Positions 11,031 through 22,400 of a DNA stretch of 64,000 bases are shown here, piece by piece. The stretch is from Heligmosomoides polygyrus polygyrus (taxonomy: Eukaryota > Nematoda > Chromadorea > Rhabditida > Heligmosomidae). The stretch is from the NCBI GenBank assembly GCA_947396885.1, contig OX377204.1, forward strand, positions 88,608,728 to 88,672,727, in the 5' to 3' direction. A program made the position numbers and the translations under genes. Each line of letters starts with the position of its first letter. Position 1 is the stretch's first letter. Below the pieces are notes generated by a model. That model did not search any database and was not told the origin of the DNA. It saw only the letters and a list, made by a program, of their open reading frames with translations.

Positions 11031-11769
11031 TACTTGAATTGAGTGTTCAAACAATCGCGTTTTCCGAATGTAGTTCGAAGTGTCGAGAACAAGTACGTCT
11101 TCTTAATATGTAGCGATTATAACTAATCTCTTACAGCTGCTACAGTACCCCCAAGCCTTCACATCATCCAAGCAGTTGTTATCGGAGCTCGTTTCTGTCA
11201 TCGTTTTGCCAGCGGACACCAACGCGATGCACGACCGGCAGCAAACGTAAGCTACAATATCCCGTAAACCTGTACATCAACCCGTAGTTGGAACGGCAGT
11301 AGGGGTTAGTTATAGGTAAGACCTTACTAATATGATCGAATTCAAATGCTCGAAAACTCTGACGCTGTAACTATTATCGCTATCATATTGGCACCTTTAC
11401 TCCATCCGAAGCAAAGGTAGGTGGGAGGAGCAAAGCAGCTCTGATAGAAGCCGTATGCCCGTCCACCCCGAGTCTCCCCGATGGGGGAGTGGGGCTTGAT
11501 AAGATATGTTGATATTGATTGGATTTTCCCATCTGGGGAACACCAGCATACGGTTCCAGGAGTGTTATGTGCTTGTCTGCCTTGATAAGAAGGCGCATGA
11601 ACACCAACATCATAAGTACCTTAGCGTACACACAGTTTACCGCATAGAACACACCAGTGATGTGTAAAAAATTTCAAGTTCGTGCAACACAGAGCCGGTG
11701 TATAGGATTGCCTTACATGGCGAACCTACCTCCCCCCTTCCCCAGCAGCTTAAGCGTTTTCGAAAGTAA

Positions 11770-12759
11770 AAACTAAGTACAATACCGCTCCTGTCTTTTG
11801 GTTTTTGGGCGAATAGACGGAAAAATCCGCCGTTTCCGCCGCTTTTCCATAACTCCCTTCAAAGTACTTTGATCATAAAATAATTGCGACCATTCGATCT
11901 ACTCTGTGTGATCTATCCAAAGAATGTAGGTAGCACTCAGTGGTTCTTAAAAAGTTGATTCGGTGACCTACATAGTCTCGACGGCGGCGACCTCCCTTCG
12001 TCGCTCGAGATAATTGCTCCCAAAGCGGACACCTCCCCGACTGACTAGAACCAGCAGCTTTTAGTTGAATTTTTCGTCTTTTGCCCATGTTATGTTTGAC
12101 AGCTATTCACTTTTTCGTATGTGGCAACAAAAAGTGATCATTATGATATAGTTTTCCAAAAAATTCCTCTTGTTTAGAATTTTGAAATCAGAAATGCTTG
12201 AATTTGGTGACGTCTAATCTAAGTCCAGCGAATGTCCGTGAATTCTCAAAGTAGGAAGTTCAGCTGGCCTTGTGGTGATCTTTTGCACCGTTCAAGGAGA
12301 GCGATCATAGCCGCCATAGGTTAGAAAACTGATGGCTCTCAAAGTCATCTACAGTGCAAAAAGTTGGTGAAAAAAGCGATTTTTACCAAACTAAATGGCA
12401 CCTAGGGCTGTCGCATCAAGGGGGATAGACCGCAGAGTGAGGACTTTAGGAAAACTCTTTGTGGTCTTCCCACTGGCTTCGCTTAAGCGCTGTTCCCCAA
12501 GCATTCGAGTAGTTAAAGTTCGCCGAAAACTTGAGCTGGCCCCCAACACAATATCGGCTCTAAAAGTTGCTCTAGAACGGAAAATTTCTTCGCTGTTGAA
12601 TTCCGAAGTGAATTCCGAGTCGATTAATGCTGGATTCCAAGGTTTGCCGTTACTTTAACCATTATTCATATTTGTTTGCTTGACTGTAGGCTGCGGTCGG
12701 GCGTGACTAGCGCCGCTCTACAGTAGCAGTGACCCAGCGCTACCCCTTGATGTCCATTA
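11770..12759. other. Unassigned sequence left of the gap
   Basis: No supported gene. A stretch at about 11,790-11,900 (GGTTTTTGGGCGAATAGACG, GCCGTTT, CCCTTCAAAG) resembles 13,275-13,370 on the other side of the gap. A reading frame at 12,395-12,658 has no recognisable domain. Confidence 0.4.
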
Positions 12760-12959
12760 NNNNNNNNNNNNNNNNNNNNNNNNNNNNNNNNNNNNNNNNN
12801 NNNNNNNNNNNNNNNNNNNNNNNNNNNNNNNNNNNNNNNNNNNNNNNNNNNNNNNNNNNNNNNNNNNNNNNNNNNNNNNNNNNNNNNNNNNNNNNNNNNN
12901 NNNNNNNNNNNNNNNNNNNNNNNNNNNNNNNNNNNNNNNNNNNNNNNNNNNNNNNNNNN
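12760..12959. other. Assembly gap (200 N)
   Basis: Exactly 200 undetermined bases, the size often used for a scaffold gap of unknown length. It separates duplicated copy 1 from the rest of the window. Confidence 0.99.
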
Positions 12960-13957
12960 GGCTGCAGAGATCATTTGTTTGCAGAAAGAGAGATTCTAAC
13001 ATTAAGGTGAACTAGGATAATTTTTGAAACGTCCCTACCAACGTCTACTGTCGAATACTCCATCAGAATACCGCGATTTCTTGAGTCTCCGCTGCTGACG
13101 TGGGTGATGATCAGCGGTCTCGAGGCGCTCATGATGAACTCGCCTTCCTCGACAAATGGATAACGAGCACATACATAGCGTTGATTGATTTGCTTGTCCT
13201 CTTCTTTCCGCCAGAAAACTAAAAGTATATTGACATAGTGTTGCTAGATCTATGCATATGGAGTACATACTGCTGCTTTCTTTCGGTTTTCGGGCGGAAT
13301 AAACGTAAAAAACCGCCGTTTTCTCACACGTCCCTTCAAAGGGACTTGTTCAAAAAATAAATGTTGCCATCCAAATCCAATGCGCGTGACCTATCCAGTG
13401 GTTTTGAAAGGTATGGTTTTTGTAACAACTGCACCGACAGGGTCCAGGTGTTATAGGTCCCAAAACTTTTTTTCTAAAACCACTGTATGATACCTACAAC
13501 ATTGGATGATCGCTCATACTGCATTCCGATGTTAACTTCTGTTTTTTGAATAGGCCCTCCCTTTAAGGAGAATTCTTGGAGAAAACAGCGTAAAAGATTT
13601 ACGGCTGCTGTCTGTGGATAGCAAGAAATGGGTTCGTGCTTGCGAATAGATAAAGAATGAAATTCGATGCAAACAAATTGGATAGAATTGGATGCGCATT
13701 CTATCCGTTACGGGATCGTGCGGCAATGCGCTGTATTCGAGTAATTGATCGAACGGTTTATCCGAATATTTTTTTGAACATTAGATATGTCTAGATTTTC
13801 GCATACTCGTTCAAATTTGAACATCGAAAAACGTCGAAGAATATCGAATATTATTCAAAATTGAATATTTCAAGTTTTTTGAAACGAGAAATTTTAACCA
13901 AATATCGAATAAACATCAAACCTTTAAACATGGATCTGAATCGAACAAATTGTTTTA

Positions 13958-14848
13958 TTAGGTTGGCAACTAATTTCGTGGACTCTCAAGCGCCTTCACA
14001 AAAGTGTTCATAAACAAATAACAAATAACAGTTTTCAATCAAAGTAAGATCTATTGGAACGCAATACTACTTCCCATTTATAAGCTACCTGGCCCATCCC
14101 ACAGCTGTAGAATTCTTGTGGTTTTGAAGCCAAGAATCCTTGGAGGTGCATTTTTACATGGTCCACATTAATAGGTCGTCCTCCAACAAAGAAATGCTGC
14201 AGCGAGCTATAAAGGTGCTAGTCACTTGGGGCAGAACCTGGGCTGTAAGGTGGGCGAGTTAGACGCTCCCAGCCAAGGTCTTCGATTTTTTGAAGCTTCC
14301 GATTCGCGACGTGTGATCTGGCGTTATCTTGCTGAAAGATAATTCCGCTGCTGGAGATCTGTCTGAACCGATTCTAGCAGAGTTCAGCTTGCACGCGGGC
14401 AGGTTGAGAAGAATAGATTTCAGCACTAATGCTGGAACCGTTTTTGATGACTCCCAGAAGTTAATACCTTCTTGACACCACCAAACGGAGGGAACGTAGC
14501 GAACCGGACGCCTCAAAAAATAGGAGACCTTGACTGGGAGCGTCAAATTCATCCACCTTACAGCCTAGACCTTTCGCCGAGTGACTACCACATCTTTAGT
14601 TCGGTGCAGTACTTCTTGGTTGGAAGACGATTTAATAATGTGGACCGGGTCAAAATGCACCTCTAAAGATTCTTCGCCTTGAAGAACAATAATTCTATGG
14701 CCGTGGGATAGACCAGCTACCTGATATATGGGAAGCGCTTCTGCGTTCTGAGGAATCTTGTTCTAATTAAAGATTGTCATTAGTTATTGGTTAATAAAAA
14801 CTTTTGCTGAAGATTCTTGAGAGTCCACGAAATTAGTTGCCAACCTAA
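13958..14848. mobile_element. Fold-back mariner derivative
   Basis: Termini TTAGGTTGGCAACTAATTTC and the reverse complement are flanked by TA (13,956-13,957 and 14,849-14,850). Inside, both arms derive from the 3' half of a mariner transposase: the right arm encodes HPPYSLDLSPSDYHIFSS on plus, and the left arm carries the equivalent segment on minus (CAGCGAGC...GTGCTAGTCACTTGG). The arms meet near 14,350-14,480. The 891 bp element is an inverted-duplication derivative without a full transposase. Confidence 0.8.
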
Positions 14849-15049
14849 TATTATTCGAATAAATGAAAAATCGATTTTCGATCATTGAAAAAAATTGATG
14901 AGCGAATAAATCCTTTCATTCATTCGCTCGAAACTTTTCGACATCGAATCAATTCGTTAAATCATTTATTCCAAAAATTTTGATCAATAATTCATTCGTT
15001 CATGCTTTAGTTCGCTAAAATTTCTCAAAAGCACGACTATGTAGAATAG

Positions 15050-16290
15050 CTGTCCCGGCCGCGAAGTCCATTTCAAAATTAAATTCAAGAGACATAAGAA
15101 CAGGGCTTCCTACAGATTTCGAAATAACCTTTCAGGTTTCCTTCTAACAAACGACGGCTAAATCAGCTATTACCGTACCTCAACGTAATCGGTAGCCGAC
15201 TCGTGAGAGTCTCTGTTGTAGAAGCACTGACTGGTCGACGCTCCTCGCATTCCAATCGTTTTAAATCTGAATTATTTCAGGTTAGATGGTATTCTACCTC
15301 ATTTTAGGGGTAAAAATGGTAGAGAAGTTGCTGGAAAACCACTGAATAGATAGTTCCATAAATATATAAACCCGGTAGAATAGTGAGATTAAAATTTTTA
15401 TGTAATGTAGTGATTGCAGAGCCAATGTTGCTCTTAAATCTATGTAACTAAATAACTTCATAGTAACTTCACTCCATCAAATTTTATATCGCTCAGCCTT
15501 TGAATTAGCTACATTACAGAATACGGAATATTCTAAATTATAATAGCCTTTTACAAATTACGGCACATGTTGCTTATGCGCACAGCAGGGGTACGCGGAC
15601 GGCCATAGTGCTAACCGTAATCACGCACTGTGGGATCGGTGCCGTGATTGGCTCCCGCGAATATACTGGGAGCCGCGGCGCGTTCCCGCACCCTCGCACC
15701 ACTAATGTGAGCGCAAAAGAAATGTTCCCATATTACTATTCAGGAAAGGTTCGCATGGTCACACACGTGCCTGAGCAGCTGATATGAACGCCGCTCCGAG
15801 AACCTTCATCCATCATATAATAGGAAAATACGTTCCATCTTTGGAAAGTCCTTGAACTCGTCGTGCTATAGGGGCTGAAACTTCACTACAGAGTTGCAAA
15901 GTCGCACAGTTCTTGTCCCTTACTTTCCGACCATCAAATATGCAAAAATTACGTAAAATTGCTGCTTCATGTGTTCGTGTGTTCAGATCAGATGTTCAAT
16001 GCCCTGACCGTGCAGTAATTTTGCATTTTTTGTGCATAATAGATGTTTTGAGGGTATTTTTTGGTGTGACTGAGCGGTTTCGTGCTGAAGTTTCAGGGAC
16101 TCGGTTTAAGGACCATATGAAGAAAGGAGAGTCCCGTCCTGTTATTCATTTTCGTCTTCCAGACAGACGTCCGAGACCCTTCAATGGTAAGTCTTTTTAT
16201 GTTTGCTCAAAAAACTAATTCATCAAGAAATCGTGTGGTCATCTAGCGCCTTGATACTATAGGACCAGTGAGCCACAGACAAGGGACGAA
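15050..16290. other. Intronic or intergenic sequence, no gene assigned
   Basis: A mostly AT-rich stretch. A GC-richer island near 15,590-15,700 holds two adjacent stem-loops (15,619-15,649 AATCACG/CGTGATT, and 15,650-15,674 GGCTCCC/GGGAGCC). On plus, 16,097-16,186 looks like a 90-base exon (TTTCAG acceptor, GTAAGTC donor, open frame with KDHMKKGESRPVIHF), but no partner exon was found. Confidence 0.4.
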
Positions 16291-16298
16291 TAGCTTAC

Positions 16299-16419
16299 TT
16301 GAGTCGAATCGCGTGACTAGCATCGGCACGAATGGTGTAGACACATTTTCCGGCACGACCACCATCCGGGTAGTTCCACGTTTGAATTGTTCCATTTCCG
16401 ACCAAGACCTTTTCGCAGA
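16299..16419 (-). CDS. CUBN: Cubilin exon V: start of CUB4
   Basis: A 121-base exon beginning [14 protein letters not shown] and containing [17 protein letters not shown], the N-terminal strand pattern of a CUB domain (C, G.I, YP, C.Y.I). Acceptor GTTTCAG. Donor is AA before GTAAGC, phase 2. The continuation is not found before the gap. Confidence 0.85.
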
Positions 16420-19400
16420 CTGAAACTTTGGGGTTTTTGGGAAAGAAAATACCTATATCTCTGCAAGTGTACCCAGCAGATTATTTCTATTTGCTTACCG
16501 AGGCTGTATGCGATTTTGAACCCCTTTCCCTGAGTTCCACCGTCTGAATGGAACCGAAGAATAGACTGTGGCATCGGCATCAGCATCTTTGCTGGCGGTC
16601 GATGGGCGTTGCAGCCGTCGTGAATCAGCTGACCATCGGCATATATCTGCAGCAGAAAACGTGAGATTTCAGGTGAAAACTGACGACAATAGAAGGTTCG
16701 TAATTAGTTTTTTCCTTGGTTTTTTAGCCACAATAACCACAAGGTCTCAGAGCGCATGGCGAAGTCGGTGCCGGCGCCGGCTATCGCGTCCACTCTCTTC
16801 TTTGTTCGATTCCTGCCTAGGACCAGCCTTCCAACAGTTCAGGTAGATGAATTCCGACTAGAGTTGAATGGGAAGGAGAAAACCCTGCCTTGCTCCTCGG
16901 CTGACGCAATTCATTGTGTAAGCGAAAATATCTCCGCGATATCCTGAGAACTAGAATTCATGCCTCTTCCACCAAGAAACTGGGCAGTGCCCTCTTTTAT
17001 CTTTTTTTATCATCATATGTATATCTCATAGAACTTAGCTCTTCAGGAGGGAGAAGCCATGCTAGAAGAAGGATCACAAAATATCGTAATGCAGAATCTT
17101 TAAGGAAGTAGTTCAAGTTTTAGGCGTATGAAAACCAGACGAAGACGTGCGGGTGTCAAGTGTTCGAGGCATAGAGACTTTATTGCCAAGGCACAGGGTT
17201 AGGACGAATTATCCAGGGTGCGTCATAAATATGGTCGCTTTTTTCGCGCGTCATTTTTTTGTATTTTTTGCAAAACATTTTTGTGTTTTCATTGTTTTTT
17301 CTGCGTGTCACCTTAACCACATATAGTGTTTGTTGCATCTCCACACTGCTTCCTTCAGAAACGATAAAGTTTTGTATGGCAATCTTGCATCTGAGGAGGG
17401 CAGGACTTTTTGTTCCCAACATCGCTCGTCTGCTGAAACCGAACAGGAAGACAGTCTATCGCTGTGTGGAACGTTTCTCTCTCGTTGGTCGTCCCCGACG
17501 TGGCCGCCCGGTATCCGTAGCTACGAGCAGTCTTCGAAAAATCGTGAAAGTGCGAATTCAGGAGAAAGGTGGCATCCGAGCTCAACGTATCGGCTACGAC
17601 AATGAGGCGAGTTGTTAGAATGAACTTGGAATATACCCCTACAAGTTCCTTCAACTGCACGGACTGACGGCTGCACAGATGGAAGGAAGAGGTCTAAAAT
17701 GTGTAGACTCCTCGAGCGGCACGACCACTGCACGACGATCTTCACCGATGAGAAACTTCTCTCAATCAAGCAGATTTTAATCCACCAAAACTCGCGGTTA
17801 TTGGCGGAAAGTAGTGAAGATGCAGCAGGAAGGAAAGAATCGTTCACCAGAAACTCTCATGCAGCTTCCCTGATGGTTTGGACCGGAGTTTCCGCCACGG
17901 GACGAACACATTGTTTTTGTAGAAATAGGAGCAAAGGGCAACACTGATGTTTACCTGAACAACATTTTGAATAATTTTCTCCCTTGGCTCAAGAACACTT
18001 TGGAAGTACAACATGGGACTTTCAATAGGACCGCGCACGCGCTCATAAGTCCAAGAAGACTCAGGAGTGGTACGCGAGGAATCTGCCCAACTTCATCCCT
18101 GCTTCTGAGTGACCGGCAAACTCGCCCGATTTGAATGTTATGGGCTACAGCATTGGGTCTATTCTGCAGGAAAAAGCCTGCGCTAACGATTCCACGATTC
18201 AAGGGCTGAAATCCTCACTGGAAAAAGCATGGTAGGAAATTCCGCAAGCAACCCTGCGTGCGACCATTGAGTTCTAACCTAAGCGGATGTAGTCTGTCAT
18301 TCGTGCCAAGGGAGGTCATATTGAATGATATCCACTCTATTTGTTAAATAGGTTGTTAGTAAATTGTTGACGAAACTTCGCTGTTCCCTGATGAAGTCTG
18401 CGTGGGTAATTCGCTATTTATTGAGTGACCATATTAATGGCGCACCCTGTAGAATTAGCGTGTTTGTAATAAGCGTGTCTAGGCAAGGTTAAACACTGCC
18501 TTGTATGCATCGAAAGTCGCTCTACTTGCCAAACGCGCATTCACTTCGTCTCCACAACATCTCATGGAAGTAGAAGAACGTGGTGAATCCCAAAAAGGAT
18601 TGATCAACGCCGTCCTTTGTACTGCATTGTACTTGGGGGACGGTCAGAAGGTACAATACCCACCATAAGGATTGGAAAAAGGGCGCGGTAGGCGCGTTTT
18701 CCGCGTTCTTTCTGTTCTTTTGCTGTAGCCCTCTGCATCTTCATCGTTTTTGAAAAACTCACACACCGTTGTGATCTCCTCGACGAGATCTATCCAACGC
18801 TGCAAAAACATTTTTCGTTAGTTCATTTTTTACCGCTATTTTTTCCAAAGCACCAGGGGATACTCATTAGCGAGCGACGTCTCCACTAATTGCGCCCAAA
18901 AGAACATTTAAACGCGCCGATCTAATGCCAGCGCGTTTACGGTAACTCCTCCTTAGGGAAGATTCTGTAGACCGAGAAGCTTGCAACACCATAGATATTG
19001 TATTCTACTCTATATTATTTATTAATTATTTTTTATTTTTTCGGTTATTCTAATCAGGGCTAACAATTTTTCTTTATCTACTGAGTACTGCCGACAGCTG
19101 ATTTATCTGACCACATCAAGGAAGAGTATGTACAATAGATGCAAATTCCTAACTGGGACGCGCCATGCATATTACTTCAGTAAGATATCGTTGAAAAGAT
19201 TTGGATTTATACTCGGACCACACCATGAACAACGGTTATGGATAAGTCAGCGTTTTGTCCTAGCTAGACAAGGCTAGGATAACGATTAGCGGACTCCGGA
19301 AGATTGTAGGCTTGGATGGTCTGGACGGCGCCCAGTCCGAGAACCTCGAATCTCCAGCATGCGACAGCCGGCGTATCCTCCAATTACCACTCGCACAGGG

Positions 19401-22400
19401 AATAGCTAATTTTGTATTACTGAAAATTTCTTCGCAGCTCTATCGACTTAGGAAAGGTATCATTTTTGGATAAATGTCCAGATTTCGCATCCCCAACCAG
19501 CTCTCCATTCTTAACCAACAATGAGCTTTTCTTGTGTAACAGGTGCTGTAACTTTTCTTAGAGGGAAGTTAAAAAGTTAAAATTTGCTCTGAACTCTAAA
19601 GCACGTAGGTGAATTGCAGCTGGCCCACTTTTAACTTGAAAAAAAAGAAAATTTTTGCTGGTCACAAATCCACTGCGCACCACCTTCAGTAACGTTTTTT
19701 TACAACGTTTTGCGCACTGCAACTTTCTAAGGACAAAAGCAAGTACGCTGAAATCTTTTCTGTGTAAAATAGGTTTGTGTGGCTCTGATACAGGCAAGGA
19801 AGGAGGAGCTGAGTTCACTCCAATATAGTTTTTCAGGTGTCTAAACTCGAGAAAAATATACAATTTCCTGATCCCACTTTGTCTTCAAAATTTAGGACTC
19901 CACGTCAGGCAGTCCCTCAAATGCTTAAGACAGCACATCTCACCATTGGAAGCCCTTCCCAACAACATAGTCTTATAAAAATTGAAGAGATTCGCCATTT
20001 TGCGCCTTTTCTGCCGAGGTCGAGTTCTGGGCAGCATTCGGCTCGACCTGGGCTCTGCGTGCATCGCCCGCGCCCGACCAAGGCCTCCTCGCACCTGGGT
20101 GCGAGATTCAGTGGTACTATGCCAATTATAGGGGACTGCACAGTGCCGTTCGGCGAACGGTACTATTGATTCGCCTTGGCCTTTACTTTCGTTATTATAC
20201 TGATAATTTTACAACAATTCAAATATTGTCTTGATCTGAATTAATTTTCACGCTCTACGTATTGAGACAAGCATGTTGCGTAATCGATTCGTATGGTACC
20301 AAACTTGTCTGGGAAGGATAAAGCTCTAATATGTGCATCGGTTGACCACCGCAAGTTATTGAATAGGCCAAACAGGCAATAGATTTGCCTCCACGATATC
20401 CCGTAGAAGGAATGCTTGGCGCACCCAAAAAACGATTGGGTAACGCCGTCCTTTATCCTATAAATATAAAAAATCTACCACCAAGAGATGATAGAAGCAG
20501 AATGCGAGGCGCAGGGGTTAACTACCGTCTACCTCTATCTTCTATTAGAAATGATGTCATTGATTTTAAAACTGGATGACAGCAATACATTAAAGAATTA
20601 GTGGTGACTACTCCTGTGCTGGCGCGTGGTCGGAGGAGGTGTCCGCTGTCGCATGCGCCCAATTCCAGGTTGGGATTTCAGGCCAAGCCAACTAAGTCTC
20701 CCATCCCTTCGAGCTCATTGGGCCGATGTAAAAAATTTCTGGGAAGGAAAGACACTGACTAGCCCATCGCTCGGCTAAGAAAGTCATTGTAAAGGCCAAG
20801 TGCGTGTTCAAATGGCCTCCACAGCGTTCCGTAAAATAGAATGCGTAGCGCATCCCAAGGGATTGAGTAAAAAAGAGATTCTACTTTACCCTTTATTTAT
20901 ATAGGCGTACTAACAGACCTTTCGACTGCCTACAAAACGTACAAGCTGCAACCTGAAAGGTTCCAACTTGACAGAGCTATTGTGCTCCGAACACTCCCGC
21001 GCGTGCAATTTGCGAGCGGTCGCCCCCCCCCTCGATTGAAAGGTCCGATCCTATATGCTTTGTTCACGGCGCACTCCAAAGGTTTGCGAACCAGCCTTAG
21101 AGCAACTCCTGAGTAGGGCGGCAAGAAATTTCTGACAAAACTCCCCAAATGCTCAGTCTACCAGATGTCCAATCCGCTCCTTTGATAGCTTCTTCTCTGT
21201 ACGCATTGTACATGGCGCACACCAAAGTTTCGCTAGACAGATTGGAGCTAATCCTGAGTGTGGTGACTGGAAATTTCTGGAAACCTTCTCCAAACTATTC
21301 GAAATAGTCTTGAGGATTTCGCATTCCCCAGTAAGAGAAGATAGAAGCGCAGTGGACATGCGGTGGTCCACTCGATTGATAGGTTCGATTCTGTGTGCAT
21401 TGTGCACGGCGCACCCTCGGGACATTCCTGGCATAACAGAGCACTGGCAACGTACGCCATGCTTGAGATACTCCGAAAGCACGCATGTCCTGGGAAATAA
21501 GCTGCTCTAATCGTAAAAGCCCGCTTCAGTCAATTTTGGACCACCCACGGCGAAAATATGGATGTTCCGGTAAAGTTGTGCACATGTTTGTATAGATCTT
21601 GAAGAGACAAATCGACTGGTACCAACCTTTCTTCTAAATGTTAACAGTGAAGGAGTTGTGAGCATGCGACGCTTTGCGACGCTATTTTTGTGTTTTTTCG
21701 CCCACTTTTGACCGTGCGGCGTGAGCGGTATTGTAGGTGGGAACGCCTAAACCAATCAGACCACATTGAATGGGCATTCCGTTCAGAGAGGGCGTATTCA
21801 GTCGGGACCCTGATGGGCTGGTATGTGTTTGTGACTGTGCTCTGTCTGATTATTATTGGATGGCATGCTCCCACCTTCCAATGCTGCTCACCTACGCGAC
21901 ATGTACCCTTTCTTTTCAGTACTCTACAAATAAAAAAGTACGCTAATAGTCACTGTCTTTTTTAACCTATAGCATTGATTTGTCACCTAAACTCATCGTA
22001 GTTGATTGAAAATCTATCGGGACAATTAACTTTGAGCAACAATTTTCATCAAAGCTGAAAATTTTTCAACAGCCACCCAAGTCCAACTTTCGATGAATAC
22101 TTGCATATCGAGTGAACACTACTCTAATATCTTTCTTTCTTTTTTGAATAACTTAACTAGCTTTTCAAAATTGAATAACTTGAAGAGCAGGAGTAGCTTT
22201 TTAATGACACGTTACCTCGTTGCTTTCCGGGGAGAACTCACAGCGCCGGCAGGGGTCACGCACCTCATCTATCCACAGAGCGTTGGCTCCGTTTTGTCCT
22301 TTGCGTTGACAAGTAAAAGAACCCCGTGATTGGTAGTGGCCTGAGAGGGTGTTTGATCTCCGCCCCTTTAGGTGGCGCAGTGTACTCATCCCGGAAAGAC

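Larger units (their letters stand above)
1..11770 (+). repeat. Segmental duplication, copy 1 (truncated by window start)
   Basis: This block matches 33,062-49,765 in the same orientation. Matching landmarks are a SINE with the same target duplication (778-1,056 and 33,841-34,119), the nested mariners, the tRNA-like cluster, five cubilin exons and the tail near 11,700 versus 49,700. It is shorter because it lacks the fold-back at 34,783, the PLE at 36,574, mariner C with its flank (about 42.3-44.1 kb) and the palindromic MITE at 48,964. It has its own PLE fragment (about 8,306-9,886) and a SINE fragment at 2,693. Similarity stops near 11,770. The left end runs out of the window. Confidence 0.9.

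Noticed and set aside
12666..13010. Open frames across the N run
   Set aside because: Undetermined bases only; no evidence of coding.
19837..20169. 110-codon frame in the inverted-repeat arms as a gene
   Set aside because: Conserved between arms simply because the arms are almost identical. No domain, and codon use is unremarkable. Kept as a note only.
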